Source: Pseudomonas synxantha (GTDB taxonomy: Bacteria > Pseudomonadota > Gammaproteobacteria > Pseudomonadales > Pseudomonadaceae). Taken from it: a DNA stretch of 64,000 nucleotides. The stretch lies in contig NZ_LT629786.1 of NCBI RefSeq assembly GCF_900105675.1, forward strand, positions 6,510,001 to 6,574,000, read 5' to 3'. The notes under the pieces are model-generated. The model did no database searches, had not been told where the DNA came from, and saw nothing but the letters and a program-made list of their open reading frames with translations. Positions within the stretch are counted from its first letter, which is position 1; each line of letters begins with the position of its first letter. Positions 26,196 through 36,114 of the stretch are shown here, one piece after another. The translations under genes were made by a program, and so were the position numbers.

Positions 26196-26224
26196 ATTAA
26201 ACGGGTTTTTCAGGGGGTCGTCAA
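26196..26224 (-). promoter_or_regulatory. sigma70-type promoter for tRNA-Phe
   Basis: On the minus strand TTGACG (26219-26224) and TTTAAT (26196-26201) are separated by 17 bases, about 10 bases before the tRNA start. Confidence 0.75.
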
Positions 26225-26288
26225 GCAAGTTTTCAAAAAATATTTAATTATTACCGTCGCTTACGTGCAGACCCCGGTTTTTGATCAA

Positions 26289-26561
26289 TTATTGAGCAGG
26301 CGGCACGTAGCCGTCGGCCTTGGCGTATTCCTCGCCGGAAAAGAACTTGTCCATTTCGCCGGCCAGGTATTTGCGGTCTTCGGCGTTCATCATGTTCAGG
26401 CGTTTTTCGTTGATCAGCAGGGTCTGGTGTTTCAACCAGTCACCCCAGGCCTTGGCGGAAACGTTGTCGTATATGTCCTGGCCCTTGGCGCCCGGGTACG
26501 GAGGGCGTTCCAGTCCTTCCAGTTCTTCTTTGTACTTGCGGCACATTACGGTGCGGGTCAT
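26289..26561 (-). CDS. yggX: Fe(2+)-trafficking / oxidative damage protection protein YggX
   Basis: The 90-residue protein matches Ygg[22 protein letters not shown], with the conserved cysteine 7, and the tail [17 protein letters not shown]. It helps protect iron-sulfur proteins from oxidants and may traffic iron. It overlaps mutY by four bases. MutY contains a [4Fe-4S] cluster, and mutY-yggX linkage is common in gammaproteobacteria. Confidence 0.95.
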   Translation of the reverse strand: MTRTVMCRKYKEELEGLERPPYPGAKGQDIYDNVSAKAWGDWLKHQTLLINEKRLNMMNAEDRKYLAGEMDKFFSGEEYAKADGYVPPAQ

Positions 26562-27625
26562 GACGAAACTCCTGCGTTCAATACGTCGGCCGCGCGCTTG
26601 AGCAATGTTTTCACCGGGGCGGCAAGGCCCAGGCGCGGCGGGGTGGCGAGGTTATACCAGAGCCAGTCGGCCTCGGCCACGTGATGGGCGGATTCCTCGA
26701 CCTGGACCAGCCAGGGTTCGATGGCCAACTGGAAGTGGCTGAAGGTGTGGACCAATCCGGGGAGCTCCTGATGCTTGCCCAGTTGCAGCGCGTGCTGGTT
26801 GGCCAGGTGATCGAGGTCTTCCAGGTCGTCCAGTTCCGGCAAGCTCCACAAGCCGCCCCACAAGCCCGTGGAAGGGCGACGGTAGAGCAGAATCGCGCCC
26901 TCGCTGTTCGCCAGCATCGGCATCAGCGTGCGCTTTTGCGGGATGGTCTTGCGCGGCTTGGGGATCGGGTAGCGTGTCTCCAGGCCAAGCATATGGGCTT
27001 CGCAGCCTTTTTCCAGCGGGCACAGCAGGCAGCTGGGTTTGCTGCGGGTGCAAAGGGTGGCACCCATGTCCATCATCGCCTGGGTGTAGGCGTTGACGCG
27101 CTCAAAGGGTGTGAAGCGCTCTGCGGTGGCCCACAGTTGTTTGGCCACCTTGGGCTCGCCCGGGTAGCCCTCCTGCGCGGTAAAGCGTGCCAGCACGCGC
27201 TTGACGTTGCCGTCGAGGATCGGCGCGCGCAGGCCCATGCTCAGGCTGGCAATCGCGCCAGCGGTGGACAGGCCGATACCGGGCAGCTCGGTGAGTTTTT
27301 CCACGTCGCGGGGAAACTCGCCGCCGTACTCGTTCACCACGATCTTGGCGGTCTTCTGCAGGTTGCGCGCCCGGGTGTAGTAGCCCAGGCCGGTCCACAG
27401 GTGCAGCACTTCGTCTTCCGGCGCGGCCGCCAGGGCTTCGACTGTCGGCAGAGACGCCATGAACCGGTCGAAGTAATTGAGCACGGTGCTGACCTGGGTC
27501 TGTTGCAGCATGATCTCCGACACCCACACCCGGTAAGGCGTGATGCCCTGCTGCCAGGGCAGGTCATGACGGCCGTGGCGGTCGTACCAATCGAGTACCG
27601 CCGCTGAAAACTGCTCGTCTCTCAT
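26558..27625 (-). CDS. mutY: adenine DNA glycosylase MutY
   Basis: The 355-residue protein removes adenine mispaired with 8-oxoguanine. The catalytic glutamate lies in [14 protein letters not shown]. The helix-hairpin-helix and catalytic aspartate are in [19 protein letters not shown] and [10 protein letters not shown]. The iron-sulfur cysteines are spaced C-x6-C-x2-C-x5-C ([17 protein letters not shown]). The C-terminal Nudix-like domain that senses 8-oxoG is present. It is translationally coupled to asmA (4-base overlap) and yggX. Confidence 0.96.
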   Translation of the reverse strand: MRDEQFSAAVLDWYDRHGRHDLPWQQGITPYRVWVSEIMLQQTQVSTVLNYFDRFMASLPTVEALAAAPEDEVLHLWTGLGYYTRARNLQKTAKIVVNEYGGEFPRDVEKLTELPGIGLSTAGAIASLSMGLRAPILDGNVKRVLARFTAQEGYPGEPKVAKQLWATAERFTPFERVNAYTQAMMDMGATLCTRSKPSCLLCPLEKGCEAHMLGLETRYPIPKPRKTIPQKRTLMPMLANSEGAILLYRRPSTGLWGGLWSLPELDDLEDLDHLANQHALQLGKHQELPGLVHTFSHFQLAIEPWLVQVEESAHHVAEADWLWYNLATPPRLGLAAPVKTLLKRAADVLNAGVSS

Positions 27626-29844
27626 CGGTTGAACAGACCTTTCAAGGCGTCCTTGATTTTTGGATTGACCTTGTCGAGCTTCTCTTCCAATTTCTCGTTA
27701 AGGCGATTGCCGGCAGCCTTGAGGGCGACCTGGCCAAGGCCATCCTTGTCCAGGCGGCAGGCCTTGGCACCCAGTTCCAGTGGGCCGCGGCAGCGTAACG
27801 GCACTTCGATACCCTGGAAGTTGGTGCCGACCTGGCAGGCCGGGTCTGGCACCTCGCGCTGGTCGCCTTCGACGATGATGCCGAGGCGGTAGTCCATGCC
27901 CAGCACGCGCAAGTCGACATCGCCGTTGCCGTTGACTGTCAGCCCCGGGATGCGCACTTTCAGGTCGGGGTTGCTGGCCACGCCGTTACGGAACGTCAGG
28001 TTACCGCGCAGTTCCTGGAACGGAGTGTCTTTGCCTGGCGGCGTGCTGCTCAAGGTCTTGCGGTTGAGCAGGGCGATACCGGTGCAGACCTGTTGCTCGA
28101 TGTTGGCGTTGAGCAGCACGCCATTATTGATCACGAAGCTGGCGGTACCGTTGAGGCTGTCGATCAATGCCTTCTGGCTGTTGCCACGCCCGGTCAGGTT
28201 GCTGTCCAGGGTGACCTGGCCTTTCACTGGCGGGTTTTTCCCCTGGGCTTGCAGGATCTTTTCCACCGGCACTTGCTTGATTTGGGTTTGCAGTGCGAGC
28301 AGTGGGAGGTCCTGGCGCACATCGAGCGTGCCGTTGGCCTGGAAGGTGCCGTTGTAGAGCCCGCCACTCAGGCTGTCGAGCTTGAGCTGACCGTCGATAC
28401 CCGAAGCTTTCAGCGCTGCGTTCTGGATCGGCAACTGGCTCAGGGTGAGTTGGCCGAACGCCAGGTCGGCGTTGATATCCAGGCTGCGCAGGCGGGTCAG
28501 TGGCAGCAGTTTGTCCGTGCTCCAGGCGCCTTTGGTCGGTGCGTCCGGCAATGGCGTGCTGCCCCCGGCTGCCATGGCGCCGGCTTCGCTGCTTTGCACT
28601 TCGGCCTGGCGTGCGGCGGTTGCGCCTTTGGCCGCTTCGGATTTGGCCGGCAGGTAATTGTCGGCGTTGAAGGTATCGGCCTTGAGCTGTACACGCAGGG
28701 ACTGCTGGGCGAAATCGTCCACAGCGACGCGGCCAGTGAAAGTGCTTTCGTCAAGTTTCAGGTTCAGGTTTTCCAGGGCCACGCTGGTGGGCGTGCCCTT
28801 CAGACGGCTGACCAGCTCGACCTTGCTCAGGCTGCCTGGAGCCATGGCCGGCAGCGGGTGGCCAATGCTGTCGAGAAACTTGGCCAGGTCAAACTGGGCC
28901 ACAGACAGGGCGCCGCTGATTTGCGGGGTCTTGTCCAGGTCGTTGGCCTTGAGCTCGCCCAAGGCGCGCAACTGGTTGGCCGAGAGTTTCAGGTTGGTCC
29001 ATTCGGCGACGTTGGCCGCCAGGTCCACCAGCAGTTGGCCCTGGGTGGAGAAGCTCACGGTCTTGCCTTGCAACGGTTCGCCAGTGGCTTCGCCGCTAAA
29101 GCGCATGTCTTCGAACTGGTAGCGCTTGAGGGCACGCTGAATGCGCAAGTTGCCGTTCAGCTCGGTCTTGACGCGCATCAGCGGCTGGTTGCTGCCCAGG
29201 AACGCGGTGAGTTTCAGTGGAATGCTGGCGCCTTCGTGGATCGCACCGGCACTGAGCTGGATGCTTTCGGCACTGAATTGCTTGCCGGTCTGTTCATCGT
29301 TATATTCGACGCGGGCGTTGTTGATGGTCAGGCTGTCGATATCCAGGCGGATCGGTTGTGGCGGTTTCTCCGGCTTGGTTTCAGCCACCGGTTCCACTGG
29401 CGCAGGGACGGCTGCGGGGGCTTCGGCAGTCGCATCGGGTACGTTCTTGCCGATGTCTTCCCAGTTGCCATGGCCTTGCTTGTCGCGGTTCAGGCGCAGG
29501 TTCAGGCCCTCGACACGCACATCGCTCATTTGTACTTCGCGGCGCAGCAGCGGCAGCACGCGCACCGACAGGCCAAGCATCTGCAAATCGGCGAATGGTT
29601 GAGTCGGTGCGGTCAGGGTCGCGACGCTGGCCTCGTGCAATTCCAGGCCCAGCCAGGGGAACAGGCTCCAGCCGATATCGCCATTGAGCGTCAGCTCGAT
29701 GTGGGCCTTGTCGCGGGCTATCTGGCGAATTTCTTCTTTGTAGTCGTTGGGATCGAAGAGGTGGGTCAGGGCAAAGCCGAGCGCCACAATGATCAGCAAC
29801 AGCCCGAGAAGTACCAGACCCAGGATTTTGCCGAACGCTTTCAT
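27622..29844 (-). CDS. asmA: AsmA-family envelope protein
   Basis: The 740-residue protein has an N-terminal anchor (KILGLVLLGLLLIIVALGFA) and the AsmA signature FDPNDYKEEIRQIARDKAHIELTLNGD. Large beta-rich regions follow, with C-terminal AsmA-like repeats (LTFRNGVASNPDLKVRIPGL). Members are thought to carry or sort lipids between membranes. ATG 29844 gives the typical short cytoplasmic start; a longer frame to 29871 is less likely. It heads the asmA-mutY-yggX operon. Confidence 0.85.
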   Translation of the reverse strand: MKAFGKILGLVLLGLLLIIVALGFALTHLFDPNDYKEEIRQIARDKAHIELTLNGDIGWSLFPWLGLELHEASVATLTAPTQPFADLQMLGLSVRVLPLLRREVQMSDVRVEGLNLRLNRDKQGHGNWEDIGKNVPDATAEAPAAVPAPVEPVAETKPEKPPQPIRLDIDSLTINNARVEYNDEQTGKQFSAESIQLSAGAIHEGASIPLKLTAFLGSNQPLMRVKTELNGNLRIQRALKRYQFEDMRFSGEATGEPLQGKTVSFSTQGQLLVDLAANVAEWTNLKLSANQLRALGELKANDLDKTPQISGALSVAQFDLAKFLDSIGHPLPAMAPGSLSKVELVSRLKGTPTSVALENLNLKLDESTFTGRVAVDDFAQQSLRVQLKADTFNADNYLPAKSEAAKGATAARQAEVQSSEAGAMAAGGSTPLPDAPTKGAWSTDKLLPLTRLRSLDINADLAFGQLTLSQLPIQNAALKASGIDGQLKLDSLSGGLYNGTFQANGTLDVRQDLPLLALQTQIKQVPVEKILQAQGKNPPVKGQVTLDSNLTGRGNSQKALIDSLNGTASFVINNGVLLNANIEQQVCTGIALLNRKTLSSTPPGKDTPFQELRGNLTFRNGVASNPDLKVRIPGLTVNGNGDVDLRVLGMDYRLGIIVEGDQREVPDPACQVGTNFQGIEVPLRCRGPLELGAKACRLDKDGLGQVALKAAGNRLNEKLEEKLDKVNPKIKDALKGLFNR

Positions 29845-30169
29845 GGGCGAGTCCTTGTATGTCGATTTCAAAATTTAGCCGCAGAGTATAACGCCCGACG
29901 GCCTGCGTCAGTTCACGGATCGTTACATTGTATCCAGTGACGCGGAAATAGGATTTTGACGTCAGAAAAATGCAGATAATCCAAAAAGGTAGTGGCAGTT
30001 TGATTTTTCTGTCATCCACTGGTGCTAATCTCTGCACGTTCGTCCGCCTTCTGCGACTTAACGTCGCGCCTAAAAGGGAGCTTCACTCAACAAAACGGCC
30101 ACGCTTTGCGTGCAAGGCCGAGGGAGAGAGCGCCTGACGGACGCATATTAATAACTGGGGGAAACACCA
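29845..30169. other. divergent intergenic region between asmA and the MFS gene
   Basis: This 325-base interval has no supported gene. A TATACT-like -10 sequence for asmA is at 29885-29890 (minus strand) with no clear -35 partner. The Shine-Dalgarno GGGGGAAA of the MFS gene lies at its right end. Confidence 0.45.
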
Positions 30170-31831
30170 ATGAGCACTAGCACTGTGGCCGGCGCCGTCG
30201 CCGCACAGCCCGCGTTCCTGTCCAAGGAACGCATCATCGCCAAGCCGGGGTTCAACCGCTGGCTGGTTCCACCGGCCGCCCTGGCCATCCACTTGTGTAT
30301 CGGCATGGCCTACGGCTTCTCGGTATTCTGGCTGCCATTGTCCAAGGCGCTGGGGATCACCGCACCGGTGGCCTGCGCGCCGCACATGAGCTTCATCGCC
30401 CAAGTCTTCTCGTCTCAATGCGACTGGCCCATCTCCATGCTGGGCTGGATCTACACCCTGTTCTTCATCTTCCTGGGCTGCTCGGCAGCGATCTGGGGCG
30501 GTTGGCTGGAACATGCCGGGCCGCGCAAGGCCGGGGTTGTCTCGGCACTGTGCTGGTGCGGTGGCTTGCTGATTTCTGCGCTGGGTATCTATACCCACCA
30601 GATCTGGCTGATGTGGATCGGCTCCGGGGTCATTGGTGGTATCGGCCTGGGCCTGGGCTATATCTCGCCCGTATCGACCCTGATCAAGTGGTTCCCGGAC
30701 AAGCGCGGCATGGCGACCGGCATGGCGATCATGGGCTTCGGCGGTGGCGCGATGGTGGGCGCACCCCTGGCCGCAGCGCTGATGGGCCACTTCTCTTCGC
30801 CGACCAGCGTGGGCGTATGGCAGAGCTTCGTGGTCATGGCGGCGATTTACTTCGTGTTCATGATCGGTGGCGCATTGCTGTACCGCGTGCCGCCGACCGG
30901 CTGGAAGCCTGAGGGCTGGACCGCGCCGGCGAAAAAAGCCAGTAACGCGATGATCACTCATCGCCACGTGCATGTGAATGTCGCGTGGAAAACCCCGCAA
31001 TTCCGCCTGGTATGGCTGGTGTTGTGCCTGAACGTATCGGCCGGTATCGGCATCCTCGGCATGGCCTCGCCACTGTTGCAGGAAGTGTTCGGCGGCAAGC
31101 TGCTGGGTGTTGACGTGCCATTTGGCCAGTTGGATGCTGGTCAGCTTGCCTCCATTGCGGCCATTGCTGCTGGCTTTACTGGCCTGCTGAGCCTGTTCAA
31201 CATCGGGGGCCGGTTCTTCTGGGCGTCGTTCTCCGATTATCTGGGGCGTAAAAACACCTACTTCGTGTTCTTTGCACTGGGCTTTGCCCTGTACGCGCTG
31301 ATCCCGAACCTGGGGCACCTGGGTAACGTCGCGCTGTTCGTGGCCGCGTTCTGCATCGTGCTGTCGATGTACGGCGGTGGTTTTGCCACCGTCCCGGCTT
31401 ACCTGGCTGACCTGTTCGGTACCCAGATGGTGGGTGCCATCCACGGTCGCCTGCTGACCGCTTGGGCGGCTGCGGGCGTGTTGGGGCCGGTACTGGTGAA
31501 CTACCTGCGTGAATACCAGCTGAGCATCGGCGTTGAACGCGCTGCGGCTTACGACATCACCTTGTATATCCTCGCCGGCCTGCTGGTGCTGGGCTTTATC
31601 TGCAACATGCTGGTGCGCCCGGTGGCCGACAAGTACTTCATGACCGATGCGGAACTGGCCGCCGAACAGGCGCTGGGGCATGACAAAGGTGCCGATGCGA
31701 CCACCGTGCTGGAGTGGAAAGCGTCCGCCGGCAGCAAGCCGTTGGCGGTTGCCGCCTGGCTGGTGGTAGGTATTCCGTTGGCGTGGGGTGTGTGGGTGAC
31801 CCTGCAGAAGACCGCGGTACTGTTCCACTAA
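30170..31831 (+). CDS. OFA-family MFS transporter (oxalate/formate antiporter-like)
   Basis: The 553-residue protein has about 12 membrane segments and the MFS loop motif in YGFSVFWLPLSKALG and ISPVSTLIKWFPDKRGMATGMAIMG, which are typical of the OFA subfamily (OxlT/YhjX). Motif A-like RFFWASFSDYLGRKN lies in the middle. It is longer than OxlT, with an insertion between the first helices and a C-terminal extension with one more helix. The substrate is unknown; pyruvate, oxalate or another organic acid is possible. Confidence 0.8.
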   Translation: MSTSTVAGAVAAQPAFLSKERIIAKPGFNRWLVPPAALAIHLCIGMAYGFSVFWLPLSKALGITAPVACAPHMSFIAQVFSSQCDWPISMLGWIYTLFFIFLGCSAAIWGGWLEHAGPRKAGVVSALCWCGGLLISALGIYTHQIWLMWIGSGVIGGIGLGLGYISPVSTLIKWFPDKRGMATGMAIMGFGGGAMVGAPLAAALMGHFSSPTSVGVWQSFVVMAAIYFVFMIGGALLYRVPPTGWKPEGWTAPAKKASNAMITHRHVHVNVAWKTPQFRLVWLVLCLNVSAGIGILGMASPLLQEVFGGKLLGVDVPFGQLDAGQLASIAAIAAGFTGLLSLFNIGGRFFWASFSDYLGRKNTYFVFFALGFALYALIPNLGHLGNVALFVAAFCIVLSMYGGGFATVPAYLADLFGTQMVGAIHGRLLTAWAAAGVLGPVLVNYLREYQLSIGVERAAAYDITLYILAGLLVLGFICNMLVRPVADKYFMTDAELAAEQALGHDKGADATTVLEWKASAGSKPLAVAAWLVVGIPLAWGVWVTLQKTAVLFH

Positions 31832-31846
31832 CACTGCAAAACCCTT

Positions 31847-31933
31847 GTGGGAGGGGGCTTGCTCCCGATGGCGGCGCATCAGTCAGTGCATTGTTGACTG
31901 ATCTACCGCTATCGGGAGCAAGCCCCCTCCCAC
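31847..31933. repeat. REPIN, 87 bp
   Basis: Inverted GTGGGAGGGGGCTTG arms flank a centre that is also partly self-complementary. It begins 15 bases after the MFS gene stop and ends before the hisB promoter region. Confidence 0.92.
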
Positions 31934-32019
31934 ATTGGTTATGCATGTATGCACATGTCTATCCCCGACACTCCATCAGTCTTATCCCCTCCGATGTTTC
32001 TGTTTAGCGCCCGCGCCCC

Positions 32020-32025
32020 TATAAT
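32020..32025 (+). promoter_or_regulatory. candidate -10 box for the his genes
   Basis: TATAAT lies 38 bases before the hisB ATG. A clear -35 hexamer is not seen upstream, so the promoter call is weak. Confidence 0.4.
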
Positions 32026-32063
32026 GGCTGCCTTTTTCGCCCAATGATTTTGCGGAGCTGGTG

Positions 32064-32660
32064 ATGGCCGAACGTAAGGCGTCTGTCGAGCGCGACACTC
32101 TGGAAACCCAGATCAAAGCCTCGATCAACCTGGATGGCACCGGAAAGGCCCGATTTGATATCGGTGTACCTTTTCTTGAGCACATGCTGGACCAGATCGC
32201 CCGTCATGGGCTGATCGACCTGGATATCGTCGGCAAGGGCGACCTGCACATCGACGACCACCACATGGTGGAAGACGTGGGCATCACCCTCGGCCAGGCC
32301 TTTGCCAAGGCCATCGGCGACAAGAAAGGCATCCGTCGCTACGGCCATGCCTATGTCCCGTTGGACGAAGCGCTGTCGCGTGTGGTCATCGACTTCTCCG
32401 GCCGTCCAGGCCTGCAGATGCACGTGCCCTACACCCGCGCCAACGTGGGCCGCGGCTTTGACGTCGACCTGTTCCAGGAATTCTTCCAGGGCTTCGTCAA
32501 CCATGCACTGGTCAGCCTGCACATCGACAACCTGCGCGGCACCAACACCCACCACCAGATCGAAACCGTGTTCAAGGCTTTCGGCCGCGCGTTGCGCATG
32601 GCTGTGGAAGTCGATGAGCGCATGGGCGGGCAAATGCCGTCGACCAAGGGCGTCCTGTAA
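32064..32660 (+). CDS. hisB: imidazoleglycerol-phosphate dehydratase
   Basis: The 198-residue enzyme catalyses step six of histidine synthesis. Metal-binding histidine motifs [19 protein letters not shown] and [20 protein letters not shown] are present. It lacks the phosphatase domain of the E. coli fused HisB, as is normal in Pseudomonas. ATG 32064 is chosen over the GTG three bases earlier. The stop overlaps the hisH ATG (TAATG). Confidence 0.96.
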   Translation: MAERKASVERDTLETQIKASINLDGTGKARFDIGVPFLEHMLDQIARHGLIDLDIVGKGDLHIDDHHMVEDVGITLGQAFAKAIGDKKGIRRYGHAYVPLDEALSRVVIDFSGRPGLQMHVPYTRANVGRGFDVDLFQEFFQGFVNHALVSLHIDNLRGTNTHHQIETVFKAFGRALRMAVEVDERMGGQMPSTKGVL

Positions 32661-33298
32661 TGCAGACGGTCGCGGTTATCGATTACGGCATGGGTAACCT
32701 GCACTCGGTGGCCAAGGCCCTCGAGCACGTAGGGGCCGGCAAGGTGCTGATCACCAGCGATGCCAATGTGATTCGCGAAGCCGACCGCGTGGTGTTCCCC
32801 GGTGTTGGCGCGATTCGCGATTGCATGGCCGAGATCCGCCGCCTGGGCTTTGACAGCCTGGTACGCGAGGTCAGCCAGGATCGCCCCTTCCTCGGTATCT
32901 GCGTGGGCATGCAAGCCTTGCTCGACAGCAGCGAAGAGAACGACGGCGTCGACTGCATCGGCCTGTTTCCGGGCCAGGTGAAGTTCTTCGGCAAAGGCCT
33001 GCATGAAGACGGCGAACATTTGAAAGTCCCGCACATGGGCTGGAACGAAGTGCGCCGCACCGTCGACCACCCGCTGTGGCATGAGATCCCGGACATGGCG
33101 CGCTTCTACTTCGTGCACAGCTATTACATCGCCGCCGGTGACCCGCGCCAGGTGGTGGGGGGTGGACACTACGGCGTTGATTTCGCCGCAGCCCTGGCCG
33201 ACGGTTCGCGCTTTGCCGTGCAATTCCACCCGGAGAAGAGCCATACCCATGGCCTGCAATTGCTGCAGAACTTCGCCGCGTGGGACGGTCGCTGGTAA
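32660..33298 (+). CDS. hisH: imidazole glycerol phosphate synthase, glutaminase subunit
   Basis: The 212-residue class I amidotransferase supplies ammonia to HisF. The nucleophile cysteine is in [12 protein letters not shown] and the catalytic HxE pair in [15 protein letters not shown]. It overlaps hisB by one base and hands over to a small DUF2164 gene. Confidence 0.96.
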   Translation: MQTVAVIDYGMGNLHSVAKALEHVGAGKVLITSDANVIREADRVVFPGVGAIRDCMAEIRRLGFDSLVREVSQDRPFLGICVGMQALLDSSEENDGVDCIGLFPGQVKFFGKGLHEDGEHLKVPHMGWNEVRRTVDHPLWHEIPDMARFYFVHSYYIAAGDPRQVVGGGHYGVDFAAALADGSRFAVQFHPEKSHTHGLQLLQNFAAWDGRW

Positions 33299-33556
33299 AT
33301 GGCCAAGAAACCGAAACCGCCGATCTTGAACCTCACGCCCGAACAGGAGCGTGAGGCCACCGACAAGATCAAGCGGTTCATGGAGGACCGCTTCGAGCTC
33401 AAGCTGGGTTCGTTCGAGGTCGCCGAAATTCTTGAGTTGTTCACCACCGAAGTGGCACCGCATTATTACAACAGGGCGATTTTCGATACGCAGACGCTCC
33501 TCAAAGAAAGGTTCGAAAGCATCGAAAGCGACTTGTGGTCGCTTGAGAAACCCTGA
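33299..33556 (+). CDS. DUF2164 family protein within the his operon
   Basis: The 85-residue protein matches DUF2164: LTPEQEREATDKIKRFMED and FFTTEVAPHYYNRAIFD-like spacing (here LFTTEVAPHYYNRAIFDTQ). It starts on the base after the hisH stop, so it is co-transcribed between hisH and hisA. Its function is unknown; no transmembrane segment or signal peptide is visible. Confidence 0.8.
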   Translation: MAKKPKPPILNLTPEQEREATDKIKRFMEDRFELKLGSFEVAEILELFTTEVAPHYYNRAIFDTQTLLKERFESIESDLWSLEKP

Positions 33557-33595
33557 TTTCCCAAGCATTGCTGAATATCGAATAAGGTTTGCCAG

Positions 33596-34333
33596 ATGCT
33601 GATTATCCCCGCTATCGATCTCAAGGACGGCGCATGTGTACGTCTGCGCCAGGGCCGCATGGAAGATTCCACGGTGTTCTCCGATGACCCGGTGAGCATG
33701 GCCGCCAAATGGGTGGAAGGGGGCTGCCGTCGCCTGCACCTGGTGGACTTGAACGGTGCCTTCGAAGGCCAGCCGGTCAATGGCGAGGTGGTCACCGCGA
33801 TCGCCAAGCGCTACCCGAACCTGCCAATCCAGATCGGCGGCGGTATCCGTTCCCTGGAGACCATCGAGCACTACGTGAAAGCCGGCGTGAGCTACGTGAT
33901 CATCGGCACCAAGGCGGTGAAAGACCCAGCCTTCGTCGCCCAAGCCTGCCGTGCATTCCCGGGCAAGGTTATCGTCGGCCTGGATGCTAAAGACGGTTTC
34001 GTCGCCACCGACGGTTGGGCAGAAATCAGCACCGTGCAGGTGATCGACCTGGCCAAGCAGTTCGAAGCCGACGGCGTGTCCGCCATCGTTTATACCGATA
34101 TCGCCAAAGACGGCATGATGCAGGGTTGCAACGTGCCGTTCACCGCTGCCCTGGCGGCGGCGACGAAAATCCCGGTGATCGCCTCCGGCGGCATTCACAA
34201 CCTGGGCGACATCAAGTCGCTGCTGGACGCCAAGGCCCCCGGCATTATCGGCGCCATCACTGGCCGTGCGATTTACGAAGGCACCCTGGACGTCGCCGAA
34301 GCTCAGGCTTACTGCGACGCCTACAACGGCTGA
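33596..34333 (+). CDS. hisA: ProFAR isomerase
   Basis: The 245-residue (beta/alpha)8-barrel enzyme isomerises an intermediate of histidine synthesis. It begins [20 protein letters not shown] with the catalytic aspartate in AIDL. The phosphate-binding motifs IQIGGGIRS and IASGGIHN are present. It lies between the DUF2164 gene and hisF. Confidence 0.96.
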   Translation: MLIIPAIDLKDGACVRLRQGRMEDSTVFSDDPVSMAAKWVEGGCRRLHLVDLNGAFEGQPVNGEVVTAIAKRYPNLPIQIGGGIRSLETIEHYVKAGVSYVIIGTKAVKDPAFVAQACRAFPGKVIVGLDAKDGFVATDGWAEISTVQVIDLAKQFEADGVSAIVYTDIAKDGMMQGCNVPFTAALAAATKIPVIASGGIHNLGDIKSLLDAKAPGIIGAITGRAIYEGTLDVAEAQAYCDAYNG

Positions 34334-34342
34334 GGACTGACC

Positions 34343-35113
34343 ATGGCGCTGGCCAAACGCATCATCCCTTGCCTGGACGTCGACAACGGTCGCGTGGTCA
34401 AGGGCGTCAAGTTCGAGAACATCCGCGATGCCGGCGACCCGGTGGAAATCGCCCGTCGCTACGATGAGCAAGGTGCCGACGAAATTACCTTTCTCGACAT
34501 TACCGCCAGCGTCGACGGTCGTGATACCACCTTGCATACCGTCGAGCGCATGGCCAGCCAGGTGTTTATCCCGCTGACCGTGGGCGGTGGCGTGCGCACC
34601 GTGCAAGACATCCGCAACCTGCTCAATGCTGGCGCGGACAAGGTCTCGATTAACACCGCCGCCGTGTTCAACCCCGAGTTCGTCGGCGAAGCCGCGCAGC
34701 ATTTCGGCTCGCAATGCATCGTCGTCGCCATCGATGCCAAGAAAGTTTCCGGCCCGGGCGAAACTCCGCGCTGGGAGATCTTCACCCACGGCGGGCGCAA
34801 GCCTACCGGGCTGGACGCAGTGGAGTGGGCGATGAAGATGGAAGGCCTGGGCGCTGGTGAAATCCTGCTGACCAGCATGGACCAGGACGGCATGAAAAAT
34901 GGCTTCGACCTAGGCGTCACCCGCGCCATCAGCGATGCCCTGGGCATCCCGGTAATCGCCTCCGGCGGTGTCGGCAACCTACAGCACCTGGCCGATGGCG
35001 TGATCGAAGGGCATGCCAGCGCGGTACTGGCGGCGAGTATCTTCCACTTCGGCGAATACACCGTCCCCGAGGCAAAGGCCTACATGGCCGCGCGCGGTAT
35101 CGTCGTCCGCTAA
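34343..35113 (+). CDS. hisF: imidazole glycerol phosphate synthase, cyclase subunit
   Basis: The 256-residue barrel partner of HisH. It starts [21 protein letters not shown], with catalytic aspartates at CLDVDNG and [15 protein letters not shown]. It follows hisA by nine bases and closes the his gene group. Confidence 0.97.
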   Translation: MALAKRIIPCLDVDNGRVVKGVKFENIRDAGDPVEIARRYDEQGADEITFLDITASVDGRDTTLHTVERMASQVFIPLTVGGGVRTVQDIRNLLNAGADKVSINTAAVFNPEFVGEAAQHFGSQCIVVAIDAKKVSGPGETPRWEIFTHGGRKPTGLDAVEWAMKMEGLGAGEILLTSMDQDGMKNGFDLGVTRAISDALGIPVIASGGVGNLQHLADGVIEGHASAVLAASIFHFGEYTVPEAKAYMAARGIVVR

Positions 35114-35179
35114 ACGCTGCTGGACACCATGGCAGGCTCGCGGCACTCTCTGCGCTTGCCATGGATCCCGGTAGCCTTC

Positions 35180-35935
35180 ATGTTCAAACACCTGCTGCTC
35201 GCCCTCGCCAGTTCCTCCATGCTCATGGTGGCTACGGCACACGCCGATGAATCGTCTGACACTTCCCTGGTGCTGCTGACGGAAAATTTCCCGCCCTACA
35301 ACATGGCGAAAAACGGCAAGAACTTCGCCAAGGACGAGAACATCGAAGGCATCGGCGTGGACATCGTGCGCGAGACCTTCAAGCGCGCCGGCATTTCCTA
35401 CAACCTCACCCTGCGTTTTCCTTGGGAGCGAATCTACAAGCTCGCCCTGGAAAAGCCCGGCTACGGTGTATTTGTCATGGCGCGGCTGCCGGACCGTGAA
35501 GCCTTGTTCAAATGGGTCGGCCCCATCGGCCCGGATGATTGGGTGTTACTGGCCAAGGCCGACAGCAAGATCCAGCTCAACGACCTTGAGCACGCCCGTG
35601 CCTACAAGATCGGCGCCTATAAGGGTGATGCCATTGCCGACACGCTCGATAAGCAGGGTCTCAAACCTATCGTCGTGTTGCGTGATCAAGACAATGCGCA
35701 AAAGCTCATGGACGGCCAGATCGATCTTTGGGCGACCGGCGATCCCGCAGGCCGTTACCTGGCGCGTCAGGTTGGTGTGACAGGGCTCAAGACCGTGCTG
35801 CGGTTCAACAGCGCGCAGCTCTATCTTGCGTTGAACAAGGACGTGCCTGATGAGGTGGTCGCCAAGCTCCAGGCGGCGCTGGATGAATTACGCAAGAGCG
35901 GTCGTGTAGACGAAATCATGGCGCGTTACCTCTAA
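35180..35935 (+). CDS. periplasmic solute-binding protein (SBP_bac_3 type)
   Basis: The 251-residue protein has a signal peptide (MFKHLLLALASSSMLMVATA-HA). The binding-domain pattern is LTENFPPYNMAKNGKN, GIGVDIVRETFKRAG, RFPWERIYKLALEKPGYGVF and KSGRVDEIMARYL. It has no permease or ATPase neighbours, so it may serve another transporter or act as a sensor partner. ATG 35180 is preferred over 35129, as the longer N terminus would precede the signal. Its ligand is unknown. Confidence 0.8.
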   Translation: MFKHLLLALASSSMLMVATAHADESSDTSLVLLTENFPPYNMAKNGKNFAKDENIEGIGVDIVRETFKRAGISYNLTLRFPWERIYKLALEKPGYGVFVMARLPDREALFKWVGPIGPDDWVLLAKADSKIQLNDLEHARAYKIGAYKGDAIADTLDKQGLKPIVVLRDQDNAQKLMDGQIDLWATGDPAGRYLARQVGVTGLKTVLRFNSAQLYLALNKDVPDEVVAKLQAALDELRKSGRVDEIMARYL

Positions 35936-35991
35936 AGCTGGCAGTTCCCTTGCAGCGCAGGGGAATCAGCAGAATAAACGCGGTCAAAAAT

Positions 35992-36092
35992 GTGGGAGGG
36001 GGCTTGCTCCCGATGGCGGAGTGTCAGTCAATACATTCGGGGCTGGCCCACCGCATCGGGAGCAAGTCGAATCGTCGCACCGCCCCTCCCAC
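35992..36092. repeat. hybrid REPIN, 101 bp
   Basis: The left arm is the usual GTGGGAGGGGGCTTG, but the right arm reads ATCGGGAGCAAG, then TCGAATCGTCGCACCG, then CCCCTCCCAC. The 16 extra bases interrupt the usual AAGCCCCCTCCCAC arm, so the two ends are no longer perfect partners. The inserted sequence resembles another repeat type seen in Pseudomonas. Confidence 0.8.
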
Positions 36093-36114
36093 ATTGGATC
36101 TTCGCAACCTTCAT

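Noticed and set aside
28093..29940. 615-codon plus-strand frame opposite asmA
   Set aside because: The asmA protein is recognised along its whole length; the opposite frame shows no domain.
32429..34789. 786-codon open frame on the minus strand across hisB-hisF
   Set aside because: It is antisense to five genes with clear motifs and has no family match; such frames are common in high-GC coding DNA.
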